Shown: positions 17,008 through 24,853 of the stretch, piece after piece
Layout: each line of letters opens with the position of its first letter
Numbering within the stretch: position 1 is the first letter of the stretch
Source of the DNA: Candidatus Roizmanbacteria bacterium RIFCSPLOWO2_01_FULL_41_22
GTDB taxonomy: Bacteria; Patescibacteriota; Microgenomatia; UBA1406; GWC2-37-13
Assembly: GCA_001789805.1 (NCBI GenBank)
Contig: MGAR01000011.1
Span: 1 to 44,028, forward strand
DNA: 44,028 bases
Direction of reading: 5' to 3'
Translations under genes and position numbers: made by a program
The notes under the pieces: generated by a model
The model's input: only the letters and a program-made list of their open reading frames with translations
The model's database searches: none
What the model was told of the DNA's origin: nothing

Positions 17008-19107
17008 ATGGAAAAAAAGTATACTCCGTTAGAGATAGAAAAACGGTTATCGACATTTTGGGAAAAAAAAGGTTTTTTCCACGCTTCGGTAGACCGTGAA
17101 AAACAGCCGTTTTCCATTATTCTGCCCCCGCCCAATGCCAATGGCGCCATGCATCTGGGGCACGCCATGTTTGTTTATGAGGACATCATGATCAGATATC
17201 AGAAAATGCAGGGTAAACAGGTTTTTTGGCTTTTGGGGCTTGATCACGCCGGTATTGAAACCCAATTTGTGTTTGAAAAACATCTTAAAAAGCAAGGTAA
17301 AAGTCGGTTTGACTATGATCGCGATACGCTCTACCAGATGATCTGGGATTTTGTCATGCAAAATAAACATGTCATCCGTGGCCAGATGCGCCAGCTGGGC
17401 TTTAGTCTAGACTGGACCAAAGAGAAATTTACTCTTGATGAAAACGTAGTGGCTGTTGTTTATCAAACCTTTCAGGACTTATTTGATCGCCAGCTGGTTT
17501 ATCGGGCTCACCGGTTAGTAAATTACTGCACGCACTGCGGGACTTCTTTTTCTGATATTGAGGTAGCCGATAAAGAAAATGAAGGATTATTGTATTATCT
17601 GAAATATCCGTTAAAAACCGGTGGTTTTATTACGGTTGCGACCACCCGTCCTGAGACACTTTATGGCGATGTGGCAGTAATGGTTCATCCTCAGGATAAG
17701 CGCTATCTTCATCTGATTGGTGAGAGGGTGATTTTGCCGTTAATCCATAAAGAAATCCCAATTATCGCCAACGAGCACGTTGACCGGAAATTTGGCACCG
17801 GTGCAGTCAAGGCGACTCCGGCTCATGATTTTGAAGATTTTGCTGTGGCGCAAACGCACAAATTAAGTTATCCGGTGATAATCGGTTTTGACGGCAAGAT
17901 GCAAAACACGGGTGTGGTAGATGGCTTGAGGGTGAATGCGGCACGTGAGGAGACACTAAAAAAGCTTGACGCACTGCACCTGGTAGATAAAATTCAACCG
18001 CATAAATTGGTAATCAAAGTTTGTTATCGTTGCGGCCGGACTTTGGAACCCTTACCCAAAGAACAGTGGTATATTAAGATTCGCCCCTTAGCCGACCAAG
18101 CCAAACGCCTGATAACTGCAGGGCAAATCAGCGTTTATCCAAAACGTTTTACAAAACAATTAATCCGAATTTTTGATGATTTCATTGACTGGAATATTTC
18201 CCGACAGGTGGTCTGGGGAATCCGGATTCCGGCTTATTTTTGCGCTTCACAAAAAAAATGGTTTGTGTCTCAAAAACCACCCAGTAAATGCCAAATCTGC
18301 GCGGGTCAAGATGCAAAGCAAGACGAGGACACTTTTGATACTTGGTTTTCCTCGGCCCAGTGGCCTTTTGCTACGCTGCAGACGATCTCTCCCGAATTTT
18401 ATCAATATTATTATCCTACTTCAGTCATGGAAACCGGCTATGAGATTTTGCGGCCGTGGGTAGCGCGGATGATCATGATTGGCTATTTTTCCACCAAGCA
18501 AGTACCTTTCCGGAAGGTGTTTTTACACGGAATGGTGAGAGATAAACAAGGCGTTAAAATGAGCAAGAGCAAAGGTAATGTGATTGATCCGCTAAAAATG
18601 GTCGCCTTATACGGGGCAGATGCGCTGCGGGCAGCGCTGATTTTTGGGACAAAAGAAGGCAATGACACGGTACTTCCGGAAGATAAAATTGTCGGGATGC
18701 GTAACTTTGCTAATAAAATTTGGAACATTGGAAGATACATCAAATCAAGTCAAAAATCAAAAATCAAAAGTCAAAAGTTAGATTCAACTAACTTGAAAAT
18801 ATTGCAGCAGCTGCAGAAAGAACAAAAGCAGTTGGAAAAGAAATATCATACGGAGATGGGAAAATATCATTTTGCCAAGGCGCTGGAACTGATATATCAA
18901 TTTCTCTGGCATCAATTAGCTGATTATTATATTGAGCAGTTGAAAGAAGCGATCCGCAGTGGTAAGATAGAAGCTTTGAGTGCTTTAAAAAAAGCTTATT
19001 TGGAAAATCTTAAGATGCTCCATCCCTATATGCCGTTTGTCACTGAAGCAGTCTGGCAAGTATTTCACGGAGAAGATAAGTCAATTATAGAAAATAGCAT
19101 CAGCTGA
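17008..19107 (+). CDS. valS: Valyl-tRNA synthetase, short form
   Basis: Charges tRNA-Val. Class I signatures are present: PPPNANGAMHLGHAM with HLGH at 49-52 and VKMSKSKGN with KMSKS at 517-521. The CP1 editing insertion carries the TTRPETLYGD block. Three zinc-binding-like Cys clusters are visible (CTHCG, CYRCG, CQICAGQ). At 699 residues it is about 150-250 shorter than typical bacterial ValRS; the C-terminal anticodon-binding part is brief and the coiled-coil tRNA-binding arm is missing. Inside the linker after the catalytic domain, a heptamer DNA repeat (18750-18777) encodes SSQKSKIKSQK. Gene order valS-rpmH-yidC-jag follows. Confidence 0.95.
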   Translation: MEKKYTPLEIEKRLSTFWEKKGFFHASVDREKQPFSIILPPPNANGAMHLGHAMFVYEDIMIRYQKMQGKQVFWLLGLDHAGIETQFVFEKHLKKQGKSRFDYDRDTLYQMIWDFVMQNKHVIRGQMRQLGFSLDWTKEKFTLDENVVAVVYQTFQDLFDRQLVYRAHRLVNYCTHCGTSFSDIEVADKENEGLLYYLKYPLKTGGFITVATTRPETLYGDVAVMVHPQDKRYLHLIGERVILPLIHKEIPIIANEHVDRKFGTGAVKATPAHDFEDFAVAQTHKLSYPVIIGFDGKMQNTGVVDGLRVNAAREETLKKLDALHLVDKIQPHKLVIKVCYRCGRTLEPLPKEQWYIKIRPLADQAKRLITAGQISVYPKRFTKQLIRIFDDFIDWNISRQVVWGIRIPAYFCASQKKWFVSQKPPSKCQICAGQDAKQDEDTFDTWFSSAQWPFATLQTISPEFYQYYYPTSVMETGYEILRPWVARMIMIGYFSTKQVPFRKVFLHGMVRDKQGVKMSKSKGNVIDPLKMVALYGADALRAALIFGTKEGNDTVLPEDKIVGMRNFANKIWNIGRYIKSSQKSKIKSQKLDSTNLKILQQLQKEQKQLEKKYHTEMGKYHFAKALELIYQFLWHQLADYYIEQLKEAIRSGKIEALSALKKAYLENLKMLHPYMPFVTEAVWQVFHGEDKSIIENSIS
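18750..18777 (+). repeat. Tandem heptamer repeat inside valS
   Basis: Four consecutive 7-bp units (TCAAAAA, TCAAAAA, TCAAAAG, TCAAAAG) lie in frame after the class I core. They encode a Ser/Lys/Gln-rich stretch that looks like an unstructured linker insertion. Confidence 0.7.
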
Positions 19108-19124
19108 TTTTATTACGAATTGTT

Positions 19125-19152
19125 TTGCAATAGCGTTAAATGTTAATATATA
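19125..19152 (+). promoter_or_regulatory. rpmH promoter, TTGCAA-N16-TATATA
   Basis: -35 TTGCAA at 19125-19130 and -10 TATATA at 19147-19152. The rpmH ATG follows 6 nt later, so the message would be leaderless. Confidence 0.6.
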
Positions 19153-19158
19153 TTGAAT

Positions 19159-19299
19159 ATGAAAAGGACAAACCAACCTAAAAAAATAAAACGGTTACGC
19201 AAGCACGGTTTTCGTAAACGGATGTCGACTAAAAAAGGCAGGCTGGTCATCAAGAGAAGAATAGCAAAAGGTCGGAAAAAACTCACCGTTTCCCATTGA
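19159..19299 (+). CDS. rpmH: 50S ribosomal protein L34
   Basis: A 46-residue, strongly basic protein beginning [20 protein letters not shown] with the L34 core [21 protein letters not shown]. Length and sequence match the family. In most bacteria rpmH is followed by rnpA, then yidD/yidC. Here yidC starts 43 nt later and no rnpA-like frame fits between them. Confidence 0.95.
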   Translation: MKRTNQPKKIKRLRKHGFRKRMSTKKGRLVIKRRIAKGRKKLTVSH

Positions 19300-19342
19300 G
19301 GCTCCAATTTGAACACTTTACAGTTATATTTTATTTTTTCCT

Positions 19343-20185
19343 ATGTCGATGCTTGGCACTTTATTTAATACCGCCATTATCCAGCCGATTTTAAATATTT
19401 TAGTAGCATTTTATAAACTGTTTCTGGTGGTGCATCTGCCAGGGGCGTTTGGGTTTGCCATCATCGCACTCACGGTCTGCGTTCGCCTGTTAATGCACCC
19501 GTTTTTTAAACAACAGATCCACACCAGTAAAAAAATGCAGGATTTAAAGCCTCATCTTGACCGTCTTTCGGATAAACATAAAAAAGACCCCAAAAAACTA
19601 CAGCAGGAACAGATGCGATTGTATAAGGAGGCTGGTATCAATCCGGCCTCCGGTTGTTTGTTTGCAATTGTTCAGATACCATTGTTTCTTGGTCTTTATC
19701 AAACCCTGCAACGGTTCCTTTTAAATGGCACAACCACCAAAGTGATAACTGGAATTAATAAGGAGCTTTATGCCGCGTTTTTGAAAATCAGCTCGATTGA
19801 TCCATGGTTTTTTGGGTTTAATCTGGCCTTATCACCGGCCAAAGCCCATGTTTGGTATTATTTGTCCGTACCGATAATAACTGCTGTTTTACAGTTTTTT
19901 CAGGCCCAGACCACCCTGCTACCCACCTCAAAACCAGATGAAAAAAAGAAGCTATCTTTAGAGAAAGACTCAAAAAACAAAGATAAAAAAGAGTCAAGCA
20001 CCGGCGAAGATTTTCAAAAGGCAATGAATACCCAGATGAAATATTTTTTTCCTTTGATGATTGGCTATTTTTCATACACTTTACCAATCGGTCTTTCACT
20101 GTATTGGAATATTTTTTCGATCTTTAGTATAATCCAGCATGCGACAATGAAAAAACCAGATGGGCAGTCAGCAGTTAAAAAATAA
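19343..20185 (+). CDS. yidC: Membrane protein insertase YidC (Oxa1 family)
   Basis: Inserts and folds membrane proteins with or without SecYEG. The 280 residues begin near the first conserved helix, with a helix-1 region GFAIIALTVCVRLLMHPFF that holds the conserved Arg (R48) of the hydrophilic groove. A charged cytoplasmic coiled hairpin follows (KKMQDLKPHLDRLSDKHKKD), then the IPLFLGLYQTL helix and a C-terminal pair ending SYTLPIGLSLYWNIFSIFS. There is no large periplasmic domain, as in Gram-positive YidC1/Oxa1 forms. A Lys/Glu-rich insertion lies at about 195-222 in the last cytoplasmic loop. It shares the gene neighbourhood with rpmH and jag, as in most bacteria. Confidence 0.95.
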   Translation: MSMLGTLFNTAIIQPILNILVAFYKLFLVVHLPGAFGFAIIALTVCVRLLMHPFFKQQIHTSKKMQDLKPHLDRLSDKHKKDPKKLQQEQMRLYKEAGINPASGCLFAIVQIPLFLGLYQTLQRFLLNGTTTKVITGINKELYAAFLKISSIDPWFFGFNLALSPAKAHVWYYLSVPIITAVLQFFQAQTTLLPTSKPDEKKKLSLEKDSKNKDKKESSTGEDFQKAMNTQMKYFFPLMIGYFSYTLPIGLSLYWNIFSIFSIIQHATMKKPDGQSAVKK

Positions 20186-20208
20186 ACATTATCAATTTAT
20201 AGTTTTTT

Positions 20209-20694
20209 ATGGATAAACAAGAAATAATTAAAACCCAGGCCACTGAATTACTAAAAAAAATGATCGATTCTTATGAGATGGAGGTGGTTGAGCAAGAAGG
20301 CATCTACAACATCAATGTCAAAACCGAAGATGAGGCGCCGGCGGTCATTGGCCGTCACGGCGAAACAATCCGCGCCATGCAAAAAATCTTGGAAGTAATA
20401 CTTTATAAACAGACCGGGGAAAACTGTGATATTTTAGTAAACGTCAACGATTACCGGGAAAAGCAGAAAGAACGACTCAATCATATCACCGCCGAGGCAG
20501 CGGCAAAAGTCCAGGCCACGCAGGCGCCGTCGTACTTACGGGGTTTTTCCTCTTATGAGAGGCGGATCATGCATGAGTATATTACCGGCAATTATTCTGA
20601 GCTGACGACCTACTCGGTGGGTGAAGGGCGGGACCGCCGGCTGGTCATTGACCGGAAATCAGCCCAGGCAAAGCCGGAAGAGGCCGAAGAATAA
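20209..20694 (+). CDS. jag: KhpB/Jag-type RNA-binding protein (KH + R3H)
   Basis: The 161-residue protein has a KH-II domain (about 5-90) with the RNA-binding loop VIGRHGETIRAMQ, then an R3H domain (about 100-155) with the signature SSYERRIMHEYI (R and H spaced by three residues) and GEGRDRRLVIDRK. The Jag_N domain found in many Firmicute versions is absent. Jag/KhpB binds RNA and links to cell-division and envelope control. The position right after yidC is conserved in bacteria, and the intergenic gap is 23 nt. Confidence 0.93.
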   Translation: MDKQEIIKTQATELLKKMIDSYEMEVVEQEGIYNINVKTEDEAPAVIGRHGETIRAMQKILEVILYKQTGENCDILVNVNDYREKQKERLNHITAEAAAKVQATQAPSYLRGFSSYERRIMHEYITGNYSELTTYSVGEGRDRRLVIDRKSAQAKPEEAEE

Positions 20695-20713
20695 ACCTTG
20701 ACTATAAAAAGGT

Positions 20714-20917
20714 ATGGTCAAAAAAATAGTTTATTTATCAACTCTTCTTTTATTGCCACTGATTTTTGTCTTTGATCTGCTGATCTTTTTAACCACCAAA
20801 GTGACCTGTTTAAGTTGCCAGATGGGCGAGTACTTTCGTAACTCTTCTTTAACAATCACATTAGTCAATCAAGTCTGGCAAACGATCTATCAGCCGTCGA
20901 AAAAATCCGCGAGATAG
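20714..20917 (+). CDS. Small single-helix membrane protein
   Basis: A 67-residue protein with a hydrophobic N-terminal helix (about 5-28), two Cys in the middle (TCLSCQMG) and a polar C-terminus. It follows jag after 19 nt and is probably in the same transcript. No family recognised. The CxxC pair just outside the membrane might bind metal or form a disulphide, which is a guess. Confidence 0.5.
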   Translation: MVKKIVYLSTLLLLPLIFVFDLLIFLTTKVTCLSCQMGEYFRNSSLTITLVNQVWQTIYQPSKKSAR

Positions 20918-20938
20918 TTGTGTATTAAAGAAAGATGG

Positions 20939-21005
20939 TATACCGCTTTCTGCGGTATAACCCTCCGTACGTTCATTTTTTGTTGCAAAATGAACTACGA
21001 TGGGT
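20939..21005 (+). repeat. Structured intergenic repeat, copy A (carries a promoter)
   Basis: Two adjacent hairpins. The first is a perfect 8-bp stem TATACCGC/GCGGTATA (20939-20959). The second is long: ACCC (20960-20963), CGTA and GTTCATTTT (20971-20979) pair with AAAATGAAC (20987-20995), TACG and GGGT (21002-21005), with one small internal loop and one bulge. A related element with the same order and identical outer bases is at 28457-28574. The loop contains TTGCAA, which doubles as the -35 of the next gene. Confidence 0.7.
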
Positions 21006-21012
21006 ATATAAT
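20983..21012 (+). promoter_or_regulatory. Promoter inside the structured repeat, TTGCAA-N18-TATAAT
   Basis: -35 at 20983-20988 in the hairpin loop, -10 at 21007-21012 just past the hairpin, ATG 6 nt later at 21019. Transcripts should start at the ATG and exclude the hairpin. Confidence 0.65.
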
Positions 21013-21018
21013 TTTTAA

Positions 21019-24000
21019 ATGACTCCTCCCAATCAACCGGAAAACGGCCCACCGGCACAACGTCTGCCGCCAGATGATGGTGCACCACCACCCAATCAAG
21101 AAGTTTTTACTTCCCAACCTGAGGAGCCGCTGACTCGCGATGAAGAGCAGTATATTGACCAGAAAAGGGCAGAGACCGCCGCCAAAGCCAACCAAAAAAA
21201 AGATCCGGCGGCAGCCGAGGGTAGCAAACTGGTTTCTGATTTTAAAGATCTTGCCCAACAGGCGGTCCAGGCAGAACAGGTCACCAATCAGAAAGTCGAC
21301 CAAAATCAGCCACGCACTTATGAGGGAAATATTCAAGATGAGAACGCTCCAAAACACAAAGTGCAGACAACTAAAGTTTGGGTTCAGGAAATTCTTAAAG
21401 CTTTTAAACATAAACCTCAGCTGATTGCCCAATCAGCGCCACAATCTCCAAACAACAGAAACGCTAGGATCTTAGAGGAGTTGACTGACCGAATTGAAGA
21501 TCCAGACAGCATCAGTGCGACGGCTTCACCATATATTTATAAATTGATTAATCGGGCGCTGACCGGCTCATACCGCCCCCTGCAGATTTTGGAAAAATTA
21601 GATTTAATTCGACTTCGTGCAATTGATCCACAACTGTTTAACCGCGTTGTTGGTGCAATGGCAAAGGTAGCGGAGACCACCGACTCCAAAGAAGAGATCG
21701 CCCAGTTTATGAGAGAGTTTCAGATAAACCCAGATTTATTACAAGGTAGAATGTCTCAAGGAGAAAGCCAACTATTGGAAAAATTTTCTACTGGTAGTCC
21801 GGATGATATTAATGCGCGTGAATTTTATAAAGCTCTACAATCAGGCGAATCCTTAAGGAAATATTACATAGACGAGATGCGTAAGATGAGACAGAATCCT
21901 GATATTGCTAATGATGAACAAGCAGCTAAAGCAGTAACTAAAAAAATTCATCAGACTATTGAATACGTCATCTATCGAATTTATGACACCACACTAAGGA
22001 ATCAGAAAGATAAAGATTTTGATGCTACGGCCCGCGATATTGGTGGTTTTTTTGAGAATCCGCAAATGCAGTACGATGCATTTTATAAAAAATTAACAAC
22101 TCTAGCTACTGATGTTGCCCAAGTGGAGACTGTTGATGATACTCCATATCAGGTTTTTCGCCATGAGACTAAAACAATATTTGACAGAAAAAAAGGACTG
22201 ATGGAAGTCAATGTAGAAACCAATAAACTGGAGAGCGCGCCGATTACCCGGTTTGTCTCCTCGTTGGGTGAGATTGCCAAGACCGAGCGCGGGATGTATC
22301 GCTATGGATTTAACTTCCGCTATCTTATCCAAAAGCCAACTGACCCTCGACAAGGCAGTTTGTTTGGAACCATCAAAAATTATGCCGAACAGGACATCGA
22401 CATGGAAACTTTTGACCGATTATACTCGCTTCCTTTTAACGATATGGTACAAGCAGCCAGACTGAGCCTGGAGCCGATGTACAAACGCTTTTTTGCCAAA
22501 TATGGCTGGCAGAAAGCAGCTGAGCTGATGAAAGACCCAAAAGACCCATTAAGTCCGTTTAACGCTCCGGAAAGCCGAGCGCGCGAACAACTGCTGGCCT
22601 ATTATAAAGGCCGGGCACCGGAGTGGGCAATCAGCCGGGCTTTTTATCATGCGCGGATGGAGTCATTTGGCAAAGAGTTTATGTTTCAGCTGTATTCCAG
22701 TTATGCCGATCCGATTCTTACCGATACCGGTCAACCTACTTATCTGAGCGAGTCGCCGTTTGCCCACAATTCAGTTTATGACTATGTGATGGAAGCCAAA
22801 CGCTGGGGCGGTGATTTTCGGATGAAAGGGATGATCTGGCTGCCGCGAAATCGGGTCTTTAAAAATTTTGATCATGAAAGTCTGATTGAGCGGGGAAAAA
22901 AACATTGGGAAAATTCTTTTAGATACGGCAATCTGGCCTATTTTGGCGATGAGGACTTTGAAGATGCGGAACAGATTATCGCCATGACCAATATCACCAA
23001 ACAAGGTGGCGTGGATATGGTTGGCGGCTGGCGGTTGATGCCCTCAATGGTGCACTGGATTGAGGATTATTTTGATAAGGGAGCTGATAAGATAAAAGCA
23101 GTGGACGGCGTATTTGTCAAAACATGGAAGTCGCTGGAAAATATCGGCATTAACGCCGTGAAAGTCTATTCGGAAAACTATCTGTTTGGCAAACTGGATG
23201 CTAAAGAGCTTACTGCCCGCGCGCCGGAGTGGGAAAAGTTTTATAAATTCTTATACCGGCGCTATTTTAGCGACGGCGTTGGCAGAAGTTTTGCCGGAGG
23301 TTTTACCAATGAAAACGAATATTGGAACCGGATAAAATCGCGGATTTTGGAAAGCTCGCTATCAGGCGTTGACAAAAAGGCAATGCTGATGGAGCATGTC
23401 TATAACGCCATGACGGTGATGCTGCATGAACGGACACCGCTGGAGTTTGTTTTTTCGGAAAGAGCCCGCTCTTCCCAAAATGGCATCACCCTGCAAAAAG
23501 AGCTGTATGACTGTTTTTTTGATCCGGAAAAAGGAGCGATCTGGGGCAGTACGCAAGCTGATTATGCCAAATGGGATGAGGCGCTTGATGACCTGATCTT
23601 TGTCCAGCAGCGCGCCCGGATGGACTCACTGGTAAAGATTGATGAACTGCGAGCTACTAATTCGACTAATATCTATGGAGACATCAATCAAGACAGAAGC
23701 AGTATCACTATCGGTGCAGGTAAAACCGGTTATGTTATTGACAGACAATATATAAGGCAGGTATTACAAGCCAGATATACTCAGGCGGGTGATGCGGATC
23801 GTGTCGATAGGGCAGTTAAGCTATATGAAGAGTTAACTAACCGACTGCAGGCCAAGCCGGAAGAAAGCGAACTGGAAAATAATTGGAGCCAGGGAAAAGA
23901 TCTTGAAGGAAACGCTGATCCAAAAAAAGCAGCTGAATATCGAGCGCTTCATGATCGGGCAAGAAACCGGAAGATCCAAGAGAGAAACGTCTGGTTTGCC

Positions 24001-24795
24001 AAAGCATGGCAAGACGGGAAGTTTGGGATGACTTTCTTATCCGATACCGCTGGTAAACTGCTTTACCGGGCCGCTACCGGTGAGGAAACCGTGGCCCGTA
24101 CTGCCGGCCGGATGGTGGTGACTGCTGAGGAGGTGCATAACTACTTTATGAATCTGGGTGAGGGCGGGTTTTTACCTCTAATCAAACCGGCGGCTCGTGA
24201 AGGGGAGGAGAAATGGAAACCGATTTATGATCGGATCAGCGAAATGAAAACTAAATTCAAATCAGAAGATGAAGATATGGCGCTGACAATGACTAAAGAA
24301 TTCGCTCAGTACGCGGTACTGATGTTAAGGCGCGACGATCGCTTTCGGGAGCTGGTTGACCGGACCGCCGCCCATTTTGCCAGAAAAAAAACTGCGATTG
24401 GTCATGCGTTTGTTGATGAAGGCTGGGCGCACGATATGGGACGGGAAGAGATATATAAATTTCTTTCCGTGTTCTCAACAGGGTATCTTATGCCTCAGTA
24501 TACGCCAAAAGACCAAAGACGCTACAAAGAAATAAAATACGATGAATTGCCAGTTGGCGCCAAGTTAAAAGAACAGCGCTGGTTGAAAAAATTATTAGGA
24601 CAGATAGAAAAAGATACCACTTTTTACGAGCGGGATTTTCTGGCCGAAGACTCTTCAGAAGGGGTGCGCAAAGCCGCCGGCGCTGGGAAAAAGGAGGTAT
24701 GGTTAAAGAATGGTATTTTATTAGCTGTAATAGTGGCGGGATTAATCCTTGCTTTAGCCGCCAAACAAGGTTTCAAAGAAATCAAGCTTTCGTAA
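21019..24795 (+). CDS. Giant uncharacterised tail-anchored protein (1258 aa)
   Basis: The N-terminal 115 residues are Pro/Gln/Ala-rich and probably disordered. From about 140 to 1200 the protein is a long, soluble, charged and mostly helical body with many Trp/Tyr/Phe-rich blocks (such as WGGDFRMKGMIWLPRNR) and no nucleotide-binding or catalytic motif I can name. One membrane helix (about 1230-1248, with LLAVIVAGLILALAA) lies 8-10 residues from the C-terminus, which makes it tail-anchored and almost wholly cytoplasmic. It has its own promoter and starts a locus of TrbC/VirB2-like, VirB6-like and cell-wall hydrolase genes. A structural or scaffolding role in that machine is inference only. Confidence 0.75.
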   Translation: MTPPNQPENGPPAQRLPPDDGAPPPNQEVFTSQPEEPLTRDEEQYIDQKRAETAAKANQKKDPAAAEGSKLVSDFKDLAQQAVQAEQVTNQKVDQNQPRTYEGNIQDENAPKHKVQTTKVWVQEILKAFKHKPQLIAQSAPQSPNNRNARILEELTDRIEDPDSISATASPYIYKLINRALTGSYRPLQILEKLDLIRLRAIDPQLFNRVVGAMAKVAETTDSKEEIAQFMREFQINPDLLQGRMSQGESQLLEKFSTGSPDDINAREFYKALQSGESLRKYYIDEMRKMRQNPDIANDEQAAKAVTKKIHQTIEYVIYRIYDTTLRNQKDKDFDATARDIGGFFENPQMQYDAFYKKLTTLATDVAQVETVDDTPYQVFRHETKTIFDRKKGLMEVNVETNKLESAPITRFVSSLGEIAKTERGMYRYGFNFRYLIQKPTDPRQGSLFGTIKNYAEQDIDMETFDRLYSLPFNDMVQAARLSLEPMYKRFFAKYGWQKAAELMKDPKDPLSPFNAPESRAREQLLAYYKGRAPEWAISRAFYHARMESFGKEFMFQLYSSYADPILTDTGQPTYLSESPFAHNSVYDYVMEAKRWGGDFRMKGMIWLPRNRVFKNFDHESLIERGKKHWENSFRYGNLAYFGDEDFEDAEQIIAMTNITKQGGVDMVGGWRLMPSMVHWIEDYFDKGADKIKAVDGVFVKTWKSLENIGINAVKVYSENYLFGKLDAKELTARAPEWEKFYKFLYRRYFSDGVGRSFAGGFTNENEYWNRIKSRILESSLSGVDKKAMLMEHVYNAMTVMLHERTPLEFVFSERARSSQNGITLQKELYDCFFDPEKGAIWGSTQADYAKWDEALDDLIFVQQRARMDSLVKIDELRATNSTNIYGDINQDRSSITIGAGKTGYVIDRQYIRQVLQARYTQAGDADRVDRAVKLYEELTNRLQAKPEESELENNWSQGKDLEGNADPKKAAEYRALHDRARNRKIQERNVWFAKAWQDGKFGMTFLSDTAGKLLYRAATGEETVARTAGRMVVTAEEVHNYFMNLGEGGFLPLIKPAAREGEEKWKPIYDRISEMKTKFKSEDEDMALTMTKEFAQYAVLMLRRDDRFRELVDRTAAHFARKKTAIGHAFVDEGWAHDMGREEIYKFLSVFSTGYLMPQYTPKDQRRYKEIKYDELPVGAKLKEQRWLKKLLGQIEKDTTFYERDFLAEDSSEGVRKAAGAGKKEVWLKNGILLAVIVAGLILALAAKQGFKEIKLS

Positions 24796-24818
24796 AAAAC
24801 ATTTTTAAAGAAATCTCC

Positions 24819-24847
24819 TTGCAATTTCCCCTTTTTTTCAGTGTAAT
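24819..24847 (+). promoter_or_regulatory. Promoter TTGCAA-N17-TGTAAT
   Basis: -35 at 24819-24824, -10 at 24842-24847 with exact 17-nt spacing, and the ATG at 24854 is 6 nt after the -10. Confidence 0.7.
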
Positions 24848-24853
24848 GACAGT

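Noticed and set aside
18750-18777. CRISPR-like or minisatellite array
   Set aside because: Only four 7-bp units, no spacers, inside valS. No CRISPR array or cas gene was seen anywhere in the window.
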